Origin: Bacteroidota bacterium
GTDB taxonomy: Bacteria; Bacteroidota; Ignavibacteria; SZUA-365
DNA length: 37,817 nt
Reading direction: 5' to 3'
NCBI GenBank assembly: GCA_018224415.1
Contig: JAGTUZ010000021.1
Location: 1 to 37,817, forward strand
Below are positions 27,834 to 36,476 of the stretch, piece by piece (within the stretch, counting starts at the first letter, position 1; each line of letters begins with the position of its first letter). Under the pieces are notes generated by a model, which had not been told where the DNA came from, searched no databases, and worked only from the letters and a program-made list of their open reading frames with translations. A program made the translations under genes and the position numbers.

Positions 27834-28169
27834 ATGGCGCCTGAGATCAGGCACTGGCCCGAACAGACACCGGAGCGTCGGGCATACGATGCCGTTCGCT
27901 CGGTTCCCGTACAGGAAGAAAACGACACGAACCGCCTTGGCTATCATCTGTTCCTCCATCTGAAGGGGGAACTGCCCGACCTGGACGAAGTGCTGCACGT
28001 TGCACAGGCGAGGTTGCTTTGCTCGAAAGATGAGGCGAAGCGTCTCATCGCTGCTGCACTTGCCGACACGCCGATCGGTCGTGGCGATCCAGACGCAACG
28101 GCGGAAGCCGCATCGACGGCGGAAGCCGGAATGTCGGAAGCCGGCGGAGCGGAAAGCGAGTCGAAGTGA
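27834..28169 (+). CDS. Hypothetical small protein
   Basis: 111 aa, AAAGGAG ribosome-binding site upstream (aacaaaggagaatcgcATG); followed by a gene overlapping by 4 bp. Confidence 0.65.
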   Translation: MAPEIRHWPEQTPERRAYDAVRSVPVQEENDTNRLGYHLFLHLKGELPDLDEVLHVAQARLLCSKDEAKRLIAAALADTPIGRGDPDATAEAASTAEAGMSEAGGAESESK

Positions 28170-28405
28170 CCGGCCCCGCGGATCCGTCGCAGCCCGATCG
28201 TGCGGAGACGCATGAGGAGCAATTGCGTCGCGAAGAGCGGCGCTGCCCGGAATGCGGCTACGAGATCATGAACCCGCTGACGGACCGCTGTCCCCGCTGC
28301 TTCAGCGCGGTCGCGCGCATGGAAACAAACTGTGGCAGCTGCACTTGGCAGGGCAACTGCGAGTTTGCGCATATCGTGCACGAACACAAAAAACGAACGT
28401 CATAA
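28166..28405 (+). CDS. Small Cys-rich zinc-ribbon protein
   Basis: GTG start in a GTGA overlap; RRCPECGYEIMNPLTDRCPRCFSAVARMETNCGSCTWQGNCEFAHIVHEH with paired CxxC motifs. Confidence 0.7.
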   Translation: MTGPADPSQPDRAETHEEQLRREERRCPECGYEIMNPLTDRCPRCFSAVARMETNCGSCTWQGNCEFAHIVHEHKKRTS

Positions 28406-28429
28406 CACCACTCATAGCAGAGGCACGCA

Positions 28430-28801
28430 ATGCAGATCAAGGAAACAATCGACGGCGACGTCGTGGTGCTCGCACTGAAGGGGAATCTCATGGGCGATCC
28501 CGAAACGACGGAGTTTCGCGACAAGATCAAGGGACTCGTCCGGGACGGCTTCCTGAAGGTCGTGCTCGACGTCTCCAAGATAAAATGGATCAACAGCTCG
28601 GGCCTCGGCGCGCTGATCTCGGCGCTGGCGACGCTTAACAGCAGCGGTGGCGATATGCGCATCGCCAATGTCACCGATAAAATCAACAGCCTGTTCATGA
28701 TCACCCAGCTGATCAAGGTCTTCAAGTCCTTCGAGACCATCGATCGTGCCGTGGCCAGCTTCCTCGTCGATCCCATCTCGGGCAAACCCACCGCGGAGTA
28801 A
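28430..28801 (+). CDS. STAS domain anti-sigma factor antagonist (SpoIIAA-like)
   Basis: GDVVVLALKGNLMGDPETTEFRDKIKGLVRDGFLKVVLDVSKIKWINSSGLGALISAL, including the conserved Ser region. Confidence 0.9.
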   Translation: MQIKETIDGDVVVLALKGNLMGDPETTEFRDKIKGLVRDGFLKVVLDVSKIKWINSSGLGALISALATLNSSGGDMRIANVTDKINSLFMITQLIKVFKSFETIDRAVASFLVDPISGKPTAE

Positions 28802-28830
28802 ACGGCTGCACGCATCTGCAGAAACGCGTC

Positions 28831-28854
28831 AGGGCGGATCACTTGATCCGCCCT
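28831..28854. terminator. Perfect hairpin AGGGCGGATCA-CT-TGATCCGCCCT between convergent genes
   Basis: 11-bp complementary arms (28831-28841 / 28844-28854) followed by TTGCATTTCT; sits between the STAS (+) and DUF2723 (-) genes. Confidence 0.75.
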
Positions 28855-28926
28855 TTGCATTTCTGTCGATGCCGATATTCTTCGCACCGACCGCCGCACG
28901 CGATCGTCGTCGTGGCGCGACCGGGT

Positions 28927-30846
28927 TCAGGGCGCGCCGGCGAGGCGCCGGAGCAGATCAAGAATTGCCGGATCACCTGGCGAGAATTCCAGGGCACGCT
29001 GCAGGGCACGTTCGGCGCGCTCGCGCAAGCCGGCATCGGCGAGATAGATGCCGCGGTTGCCAAACATCGATGCGTACAGGCGACGCATTTCCACCGGGAG
29101 TCGATCGTCGCTGTCGAAGGGCCGGTACACAAGCGGTACGTCTTTTGTCGATGCGGGGTCGGGGAGATCCTCCGGCCGGTACAGACGAAACGCCAGTCCG
29201 GCCGGCACACGCACGTACCCGGGCGCAAACTGCTTCTCCAATTCGATTGTCACGTACACAGGCCGGGTTGCATAGGCGCGGTCCACGATGCCATTGACGA
29301 CGGCATTGAACGCGTCCTCGATCGCTGCCGGATCGTAGGGTTCGCCGCGTTCGAAGCGGCGCAGGTGCACGAGGAAGGTCTCGATCTCCGCGCGCACGGA
29401 CGCGTGGATGTCGGGATGGTTGCTGCGCAGCTGCTCGAAATACCAGGAGCGGCGGAACAGTTCCTTGTCGAGCACAACGATGTCGGGACGCTTGTTCTCA
29501 ACGAGCTGGTAATAATAGGATGCAGAGATCCAGAAATCCCACTGAAAGGACAGCACCACGGCGTCCTTTTCCAGCGAGGCAAACATGTTGTGTGTATAAT
29601 CCTCTACCAGGTAGTTGCCGGCCTGGCTGACGCGTCCCCACTGAAGCAGCAATAGCACCGCGAGCACAACGGCGCCCGGTACGAGCGGGTCACGGAGGCG
29701 CGGAGGGACACCGCGCAGCACGCGCAGTTGCGGCAGGATGCGCAGCCCGAAGGCCGTCCAGATCGCAAGCACGAAAAAGCCGAGCAGGAAATACGAATCG
29801 ATGTCGTTGATGTCATACCCCGCCGCCCAGACCAGGCAGGTGACAAACAGCAGGAGCAGAAAGACACCGAGGGAACGGCGACGCCGGCTCGCCACAACCG
29901 CCCCGATCGCCGCGGGCAGCAGCGCGAGCCAAGCGCTGTCTCGTGCGAAGGCTTCCAGCGCGTACATGAACTGCTTCCCCCATGCCTGCGCACCGGAAAA
30001 CATCCAGACACTGTACTGCTTCCCGCTCACGTGCCAGAACAACCGCTCGAAATCGACGGGATTGCCCCAGTTCAGCGCGGGTCCCGCCGCCGCGCGCAGA
30101 GGGAGGTACAGATACGGCAGCAAGCCAAGCGCAAACGCCGCCGCGGCGAACGCGAAGCCTTTCCCGAATCCTTCGCTGCGCGCATGGGTCAGGAAAAGCA
30201 TCACAAGCAGCGCCGGGAGGAGGAACACCGTGCTCATGTGGTTGGAAAAGGAAAGTCCCAGCAGAAACGCCGTCACCGCCATACGACGCTGCAGGCTGCG
30301 GACATCAGGCACGGGGAGAAAGAACAACCGCGCCGCGCTCCACAGCACAAGGGCGAGCATGAGAATATGCAGCGAATACACTTCGATCGACAACGCGGTG
30401 CGCCAGAACGTACCGCCGAAGGCGAGCACGAGCGCGCCGGACGCGGCCGCACGCAGCAACGTGTCGTCATCCTCTGCCGGAACGGTCGCCTGTGCAGCGG
30501 CTTTCTTCTTGCCCGCGTTCCGGCGCCGTGCCACGTCAGGCAGCGCGCGCAGCAGATCGAAAATCAGCTGCACGGCGACGGCTGCACCAGCTGCCGAAAA
30601 CACGGCGGCAAAGATGTTCATCCGCAGCATCCCGCTGCCGAAGGGCAGCAGCGCCCAGAGCCCAGCCAGCAGTGTGAACAGCGGGTAGCCCGTCGGATGT
30701 GCGATGCCCCAGGTATGCGCGACGGCGGCGAGTTCGCCGGCGTCGATGAAATCCATGGATGGCGCAAGCGTGAACAGATAGAGCAGCAGTGAGACGGCGA
30801 ATACGATGGCGGACGCCAGCAGCCGCCGGCGGCGAATGTCGGTCAT
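28927..30846 (-). CDS. DUF2723 multi-pass membrane protein (glycosyltransferase-39-like) with a C-terminal TPR-like segment
   Basis: LYLFTLAPSMDFIDAGELAAVAHTWGIAHPTGYPLFTLLAGLWALLPFGSGMLRMN matches the DUF2723 N-terminal signature; many TM segments. Confidence 0.88.
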   Translation of the reverse strand: MTDIRRRRLLASAIVFAVSLLLYLFTLAPSMDFIDAGELAAVAHTWGIAHPTGYPLFTLLAGLWALLPFGSGMLRMNIFAAVFSAAGAAVAVQLIFDLLRALPDVARRRNAGKKKAAAQATVPAEDDDTLLRAAASGALVLAFGGTFWRTALSIEVYSLHILMLALVLWSAARLFFLPVPDVRSLQRRMAVTAFLLGLSFSNHMSTVFLLPALLVMLFLTHARSEGFGKGFAFAAAAFALGLLPYLYLPLRAAAGPALNWGNPVDFERLFWHVSGKQYSVWMFSGAQAWGKQFMYALEAFARDSAWLALLPAAIGAVVASRRRRSLGVFLLLLFVTCLVWAAGYDINDIDSYFLLGFFVLAIWTAFGLRILPQLRVLRGVPPRLRDPLVPGAVVLAVLLLLQWGRVSQAGNYLVEDYTHNMFASLEKDAVVLSFQWDFWISASYYYQLVENKRPDIVVLDKELFRRSWYFEQLRSNHPDIHASVRAEIETFLVHLRRFERGEPYDPAAIEDAFNAVVNGIVDRAYATRPVYVTIELEKQFAPGYVRVPAGLAFRLYRPEDLPDPASTKDVPLVYRPFDSDDRLPVEMRRLYASMFGNRGIYLADAGLRERAERALQRALEFSPGDPAILDLLRRLAGAP

Positions 30847-31787
30847 GATGCGCTATCCTCCGGTTTCTCGGTTTCTTCCGGTTTCTCGGTAATGTCCAGA
30901 AAATAGTCTTCCAGCGAACGGCGCGGCGCGAAGGAAGAAACCGCCACACCGCCGGTGACCAGTGCGGCGTTCACCCGCGCCAGCTCGCTCTCGGGCACGT
31001 TGCAGGAGACGCCCTCATCCCGTGTCTCCAGGTCTTCGACGCCGTCGATGCCGCGGAGCAGTTCCATTGCCCGCTCCCGCGGTTCGGCCTGGATGCGCAC
31101 GGTAATGCGGTCATGGCTGAGCAGTTCCCGCACTCCTCCCTGCACGACGAGCTGACCGCGATGCAGGATGCACATGCGCGTGGCCACCAGCTCGATTTCG
31201 TTGAGCAGGTGCGAAGACAGAAACACCGTCATCCCATGATCGCGGTTGAGTCGGCGGATAAGCTCGCGCACTTCCTTCATGCCCTGGGGATCGAGCCCGT
31301 TGGTGGGCTCGTCGAGAATCAGGAGTTCCGGCTCCGCTATCAGTGCCTGGGCGATGCCCAGGCGCTGCTTCATGCCGTGCGAGTATGCCTTGACGCGATC
31401 CCGGGCGCGGTCGGCAAGGCCGACGATGTCAAGCACCTCCATGATGCGCCGCCGGTCGACACGGCCGTAGAGCGCGGCAACGATTTCCATGTTCTTCATT
31501 GCGCTGAGATAGAGATAGAAATCCGGACGCTCGACAAGACCGCCCACGCGCGCGAGCACGCTTCGGTCGGCCGACACCTCACGGCCGAACAGTCGCACCG
31601 ACCCCGTGGTCGGCGTGATCAGGGAGAGGATCATGCGGATGGTCGTGCTCTTCCCCGCCCCGTTGGGACCGAGAAAACCATAGATGTCACCGCGGCGGAC
31701 GGAGAGATCGAGGTTCTGCACCGCATGCCGCTTGCCGAACTGCTTGCCGAGTCCGGTCGTCTGGAGAATGATCTCTGCGTCGCTCAT
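30843..31787 (-). CDS. ABC transporter ATP-binding protein (ABC-2/CcmA type)
   Basis: GFLGPNGAGKSTTIRMILSLITPTTG, YSHGMKQRLGIAQALIAEPELLILDEPTNGLDPQG. 4-bp overlap with the DUF2723 gene. Confidence 0.95.
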   Translation of the reverse strand: MSDAEIILQTTGLGKQFGKRHAVQNLDLSVRRGDIYGFLGPNGAGKSTTIRMILSLITPTTGSVRLFGREVSADRSVLARVGGLVERPDFYLYLSAMKNMEIVAALYGRVDRRRIMEVLDIVGLADRARDRVKAYSHGMKQRLGIAQALIAEPELLILDEPTNGLDPQGMKEVRELIRRLNRDHGMTVFLSSHLLNEIELVATRMCILHRGQLVVQGGVRELLSHDRITVRIQAEPRERAMELLRGIDGVEDLETRDEGVSCNVPESELARVNAALVTGGVAVSSFAPRRSLEDYFLDITEKPEETEKPEDSAS

Positions 31788-31832
31788 GTGTCTCCCTGCG
31801 CGGGTGATCGTGGAGCCGGAATGAACGCGGAC

Positions 31833-32408
31833 CTAGAGATAAAGCAGGAGGAACACGGCCGGGATGATCAGTCCCGCCGCAGTCAGCCATGCACCGCGTC
31901 CGGTGATGCCTTTGTTGCCCTTGAGAATGAACAGACCCGAGATCGCCATGATGACCAGCGCGCCGGCAAAAATATCGGAGAACCAGGTCCAGAGATTCCT
32001 CGGCGTGTTGTAATGCAGATAGTTGACCTCGAAAAACACGGCACGCCGCCTCGCGTGTTCGAGCAGTCCTTCGCCCGCCTCGGCATCGACGGTCAAGGAT
32101 CCTCCGTCGAGAAAAATCTTGAGAATGCCGGCTTCGGGGAAATAATGATTTTTGTAGTTGTCCTCCTCGCCCAGCGGTTCAAGCATGGCGAGGGCCATGT
32201 CACGGGTGAAGCCCTCCTGTTCGAAGGGCTTCACCCGCACGTCTTCCTGCGTGATGTGATAGTTCGGATCCCAATCCTTCATGTGATTGAGAGCGATGCC
32301 CGACAGGGCGTAGATCACGGTCATGGCCGCAAAGAAATATCCAAGGTCACGATGGACGGCCTGGTTCCACTTGCGGATGCGTTGTGTCGTCTTCATCGCT
32401 GGGATCAA
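31833..32408 (-). CDS. PepSY-associated TM helix protein
   Basis: KWNQAVHRDLGYFFAAMTVIYALSGIALNHMKDWDPNYHI; TWFSDIFAGALVIMAISGLFILKG. TAG stop. Confidence 0.75.
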   Translation of the reverse strand: MIPAMKTTQRIRKWNQAVHRDLGYFFAAMTVIYALSGIALNHMKDWDPNYHITQEDVRVKPFEQEGFTRDMALAMLEPLGEEDNYKNHYFPEAGILKIFLDGGSLTVDAEAGEGLLEHARRRAVFFEVNYLHYNTPRNLWTWFSDIFAGALVIMAISGLFILKGNKGITGRGAWLTAAGLIIPAVFLLLYL

Positions 32409-33043
32409 TGTCCTTGGTGTTCGTCTTCGTCGGCGGCTTCTTCCGTTGCGACGGGCGCACTCGAACCATCCTTCATTTCGTAGCTCACGGCGTCGGCATA
32501 CCAGTTCGAAAGATAGGGCTTGCCACTGGCCTTCAGCTCCTCGCGCTTGGCGTTGACGGCATCGAGGCCCTGTGGCTCGACATGTCCGTCGTTTTCCTCA
32601 CATTCGGCGATGGCCGATGGCGTGGCGTGATCATGGTTCTCGTACTCCATACCCTCGCGAAGCTCAGCTTCCCACTCCTCGCGAATCTCAGCTTCCCACT
32701 CGTCAAGATCCGCGGCGTCGATGCGGGTCTCGCGCAGGATGCAGCGGACCACGATGTCGCTGCCTTCGAGTTCACGCGCAAACGCCGCCATTTCCTCCGG
32801 CGCTTCGATGCGGATCTTCACATTGGGTTCAAGATCAGTGATGTGCACGCGACGGCCGCCGTGCTTGCAGACATGCGTCACTGTGCCTTCGAGTGTGATT
32901 TCCTTGCCGAGATATTGGTCGGGACTCTCGAGCAGTTGCGAGACCGTCATCACTTCGCCCGCGTCCGTCTGCTCGCCGTCCTGCTTCTGTCCGCAGGCCG
33001 TGAACAGCAGCGCGACAAGCGCGAGGGATAAAAGCTGTTTCAT
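32405..33043 (-). CDS. Predicted lipoprotein with an OB-fold-like segment and His/acidic C-terminus
   Basis: Lipobox MKQLLSLALVALLFTAC; SQLLESPDQYLGKEITLEGTVTHVCKHGGRRVHITD; ends EEAADEDEHQGH; internal EWEAEIRE/EWEAELRE duplication. Confidence 0.7.
   Translation of the reverse strand: MKQLLSLALVALLFTACGQKQDGEQTDAGEVMTVSQLLESPDQYLGKEITLEGTVTHVCKHGGRRVHITDLEPNVKIRIEAPEEMAAFARELEGSDIVVRCILRETRIDAADLDEWEAEIREEWEAELREGMEYENHDHATPSAIAECEENDGHVEPQGLDAVNAKREELKASGKPYLSNWYADAVSYEMKDGSSAPVATEEAADEDEHQGH
32656..32703 (-). repeat. Two-copy 24-bp in-frame repeat in the lipoprotein gene (EWEAE(I/L)RE)
   Basis: CGCGAAGCTCAGCTTCCCACTCCT / CGCGAATCTCAGCTTCCCACTCGT. Confidence 0.9.
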
Positions 33044-33121
33044 GTTCGTTTTCCTTGTATGGATGGGAATCATCAATGGGTCCTGTAAGGAACCGGCGGG
33101 GTTCCGCCGGGTTCGCCGGTG

Positions 33122-34387
33122 TCAGTCCCGCGCAGACGCGTAGGATTTTTCCATGACCACCTGTCCGCGCTTGACCACGGTATTCAGATGGTTCACTCCG
33201 AAATGATAGATGATGCGATGGTAGTTCGGTACGTCGAACATCAGCAGGTCGGCCTGCTTGCCCACCTCGATGCTGCCGAGGATGTCCGAACGGTCGAGCG
33301 ACGCGGCGGCGTTGAGCGTCACGGCAGTGACGATCTCCTCCATGGTCATGCGCATGCGCGTCGCGGCGAGCGACATCATGAGCTGGATGTTTTCGCTCAT
33401 GCAGGAGCCGGGGTTCGCATCGGTGGCGATGGCCACGGCAAGGCCCGCGTCGATGAAGCGGCGGGCGTCGGGAAACTGCTCGCCGAGGAAAAGGGAAACG
33501 CCCGGCAGCAGCGTGGCGACGGTATTGCTGTCGCGCAGATGTGCGAGCCCGTTGTCGCTGATGTGGTCGAGATGGTCGGCGGAAGAGGCAAACACGTCTC
33601 CCGCAAGTTCGGCACCGCCGCCCGGAGTGATCTGGTCGGCATGCACGCGTGCCTTGAGTCCGAGTTCGCGGGCGCGGAGAAAAATGGTCCGGGCCTCCTC
33701 GACGGTGAAGGCGCCGCGTTCGACGAAGACATCGCAGTACTGCGCCAGTCCGCGGCGGCCCACTTCAGGCAGCATGCGATCAAGCACGAGCGTGAGGTAT
33801 TCCTCCCGCCGATCCTTGTAGTCGAAGGGAATGGTGTGCGCGCCGAGAAAGGTCGGCACGATTTCCACGACATGCAGTTCCTGCAACTCGCGGACAACCT
33901 CGAGCATCTTGATCTCGTTTTCGAAATCCAGCCCGTAGCCGCTTTTGATCTCGACCGTGGTGGATCCGAATCCCAGGCAACTGTCCAGGCGATGCAGCGC
34001 GTACTCGGTCAGCTCGACCTTGCTCGCGACGCGCGTCGCCTTGACGGTGGTATTGATACCGCCGCCGTCGGCCGCGATTTCCGCGTAGGTCGCGCCGGCG
34101 ATGCGACGGGCGAATTCGCCTTCTCGCGCGCCGGCGAAGACGAGATGCGTGTGCGAATCAACAAAGCCCGGGAGAACGGTCTTGCCGAAGGCGTTGATCG
34201 AACGCTCGGCTTTCGAAATATCGATGCCGTCAGACGGACCCACGTACGCAATACGCCCGTCGCGGATGGCAACCGCGCCGTCCTCGATCAGGCCAATTTC
34301 GCGCATCGCGGCTCCCTCCTTCCGCTTCGCGCCATCCGCCGCCACCGTCACCAACTGGCTGATATTGTAGAAAATCAAATCCATCAT
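33122..34387 (-). CDS. hutI: Imidazolonepropionase
   Basis: KTVLPGFVDSHTHLVFAGAREGEFARRIAGATYAEIAADGGGINTTVKATR; GSTTVEIKSGYGLDFENEIKMLEV; HADQITPGGGAELA; ATDANPGSCMSENIQLMMSLAATRMRM. Confidence 0.95.
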   Translation of the reverse strand: MMDLIFYNISQLVTVAADGAKRKEGAAMREIGLIEDGAVAIRDGRIAYVGPSDGIDISKAERSINAFGKTVLPGFVDSHTHLVFAGAREGEFARRIAGATYAEIAADGGGINTTVKATRVASKVELTEYALHRLDSCLGFGSTTVEIKSGYGLDFENEIKMLEVVRELQELHVVEIVPTFLGAHTIPFDYKDRREEYLTLVLDRMLPEVGRRGLAQYCDVFVERGAFTVEEARTIFLRARELGLKARVHADQITPGGGAELAGDVFASSADHLDHISDNGLAHLRDSNTVATLLPGVSLFLGEQFPDARRFIDAGLAVAIATDANPGSCMSENIQLMMSLAATRMRMTMEEIVTAVTLNAAASLDRSDILGSIEVGKQADLLMFDVPNYHRIIYHFGVNHLNTVVKRGQVVMEKSYASARD

Positions 34388-34435
34388 GAGCAGGAAAACT
34401 ACCTATTATTCCATTGCACCGATAAAAAAGAAAGC

Positions 34436-34462
34436 AATCTGCGTAATCCGTGTAATCCGCGG
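34436..34462. repeat. Three tandem 9-bp units AATCTGCGT-AATCCGTGT-AATCCGCGG abutting the aspS stop codon
   Basis: Direct reading; the last unit ends at 34462 and the aspS TAA (minus) occupies 34463-34465. Confidence 0.85.
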
Positions 34463-36238
34463 TTACTCTTTCGCGCGGATCGCGATATGCAATTCCTTCA
34501 GCTGCGCCTCCGACGCCGGCGAGGGCGAACCATCCATCAGCGACAGCGCATTGTTCGTCTTCGGGAAGGCAATGACATCGCGGATACTGGTCAGTCCCAG
34601 GAGAATTGTTGTGATGCGGTCGAGGCCGAGAGCGATGCCCGCATGCGGCGGGGCGCCGAAGCGGAAAGCATTGATGAGGAAGCCGAACTTCTCGTTGATT
34701 TCCTCCGGCGCGAGGCCGAGGATGGAAAACACCTTCGACTGCAGCGCGCCGTCATGGATACGGACGCTGCCGCTGCCCACTTCGTTGCCGTTCCACACCA
34801 GGTCGTAACAGTCCGCACGCGCCGCGGCGGGTTCACTGTCGAGCAAGTCGAGATCGCTGGCCTTCGGCGAAGTGAACGGATGGTGTTCGGCATAGAAGCG
34901 CTGCTCTTCCTCGTCCCACTGGAACAGCGGGAAGTCCGTCACCCAGAGCAGGCGGTGTGCCGATCGGTCGACGAGGCCGAGTTCGCGTCCGAGTTCCAGG
35001 CGGATGGTGCCGAGGGCCTCGAGCGCCTTTTTCTTCCGCGCGTCGGCGGCGATGAGGACAAGGTCGCCGTCCTCGGCGCCCATGGCGGTACGGATGTCCG
35101 CGAGCTGCGGCTCGGTGAGGAACTTGGCGATGGGGGAATTCCACCCGCCATCGGCGGCTTTCATCCAGGCAAGGCCGCCGAGGCCGAGCGTCTTCGCGCG
35201 TTCGGTGAGTTCGTCGAGTTTCTTGCGGCTGAACTCCTCCGCTTTTCCCTTCACATTGATGGCGGAAACGATGCCGCCGACGAGTGCGGAGGAGAAGACC
35301 TTGAATTCCGTTCCCGCCAGCACCTCGTTGAGCGTGACGAGTTCCATCGCGAAGCGCAGGTCGGGCTTGTCCGATCCGTAGCGTTCCAGCGCCTCGAAAT
35401 AATCCAGGCGCGGAATCGGCAGTGCGAGGTCGTAGCCGATGGTCTCCTTCAGCAGGCGCCGGGCGAAGCCTTCGAGAAGCGTGTAGATGTCTTCGGCCTG
35501 GACGAAGCTCATCTCGACGTCGATCTGCGTGAATTCCGGTTGGCGGTCGGCGCGCAGGTCCTCGTCGCGGAAGCACTTGACGATCTGCACATAGCGGTCG
35601 AGCCCTGCAACCATGAGCAACTGCTTGTAGGTCTGCGGCGACTGCGGAAGCGCGAAGAACTTGCCCGCATGCACGCGGCTGGGCACGAGGTAATCGCGCG
35701 CGCCTTCTGGAGTGCTTTTCATGAGCACGGGTGTTTCCACCTCGACGAAATCGTGCTCGTCGAAGTAGCGGTGCACGACCTGGTAGATGCGGTGGCGCAG
35801 CAGCAGGTTTTTCTGCAGCACAGGGCGTCGGAGGTCGAGATAGCGGTATTTGAGGCGCAGGTCCTCGTGCGCGTCGACGTCATCCTCGATCTCGAAGGGT
35901 GGAATTTCCGACGCCGTGAGAATCTCGAAGGCATCGACAACCACCTCCACCGCGCCCGTGGGCATCTCGGTGTTGGTCTGTCCCTCCGGCCGCGGACGCA
36001 CCGTCCCCGTGACACTGAGCACATATTCCGAGCGCAGTTCCGCCGCCTGTTCATGCACGGCCGCGTTGTGATCGGGGGCGAACACCACCTGGGTGAGTCC
36101 GTAGCGGTCACGCAGGTCGATGAAAATCATGCCGCCGAGATTGCGCCGGCCGTCCACCCAGCCGTTGAGCGTGACCGTCTGTCCGACGTGATCGATCCGC
36201 GGTTCCCCGCAGGTAATCGTGCGCTTGGTGAAGTTCAT
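34463..36238 (-). CDS. aspS: Aspartyl-tRNA synthetase (bacterial type with GAD insertion)
   Basis: RYLDLRRPVLQKNLLLRHRIYQVVHRYFDEHDFVEVETPVLMKSTPEGARDYLVPSRVHAGKFFALPQSPQTYKQLLMVAGLDRYVQIVKCFRDEDLRADRQPEFTQIDVEMSFV; GIALGLDRITTILLG. Confidence 0.98.
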   Translation of the reverse strand: MNFTKRTITCGEPRIDHVGQTVTLNGWVDGRRNLGGMIFIDLRDRYGLTQVVFAPDHNAAVHEQAAELRSEYVLSVTGTVRPRPEGQTNTEMPTGAVEVVVDAFEILTASEIPPFEIEDDVDAHEDLRLKYRYLDLRRPVLQKNLLLRHRIYQVVHRYFDEHDFVEVETPVLMKSTPEGARDYLVPSRVHAGKFFALPQSPQTYKQLLMVAGLDRYVQIVKCFRDEDLRADRQPEFTQIDVEMSFVQAEDIYTLLEGFARRLLKETIGYDLALPIPRLDYFEALERYGSDKPDLRFAMELVTLNEVLAGTEFKVFSSALVGGIVSAINVKGKAEEFSRKKLDELTERAKTLGLGGLAWMKAADGGWNSPIAKFLTEPQLADIRTAMGAEDGDLVLIAADARKKKALEALGTIRLELGRELGLVDRSAHRLLWVTDFPLFQWDEEEQRFYAEHHPFTSPKASDLDLLDSEPAAARADCYDLVWNGNEVGSGSVRIHDGALQSKVFSILGLAPEEINEKFGFLINAFRFGAPPHAGIALGLDRITTILLGLTSIRDVIAFPKTNNALSLMDGSPSPASEAQLKELHIAIRAKE

Positions 36239-36297
36239 GTTGTCCGTTCAGTTCGGGTTCGTGAAACAATCCATTCATGAAATATACAGAAAACTTT

Positions 36298-36369
36298 CCG
36301 GACCGGCGCCCGCCCGGACCGGCGCGCGCCAGCGCGCCATTCAACCCCCGGACCGGCGCGCGCCGGTCC
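36298..36369. repeat. Three CCGGACCGGCGC(G/C)CGCC direct repeats; the third completes a 20-bp perfect palindrome
   Basis: CCGGACCGGCGCCCGCC (from 36298), CCCGGACCGGCGCGCGCC (36313-36330), CCCGGACCGGCGCGCGCC (36347-36364); palindrome GGACCGGCGCGCGCCGGTCC at 36350-36369. Confidence 0.9.
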
Positions 36370-36447
36370 AAGCCGGCATCGTGGCTTTTCCCGGCGATTT
36401 TGCTTCATCCCGGGTCCGTTTTTTTCTGTCCGAGGAAATGACTATTT

Positions 36448-36476
36448 TTGTTTCTGGACAGAGTTACCTTTATATC
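36448..36476 (+). promoter_or_regulatory. Candidate promoter TTGTTT-N17-TATATC upstream of the PFOR gene
   Basis: -35-like at 36448-36453, -10-like at 36471-36476, in an AT-rich island within GC-rich sequence. Confidence 0.35.

Noticed and set aside
33119-36280. 1053-aa plus-strand ORF antisense to hutI and aspS
   Set aside because: Spans two clear genes on the other strand and their intergenic gap; low-complexity antisense composition.
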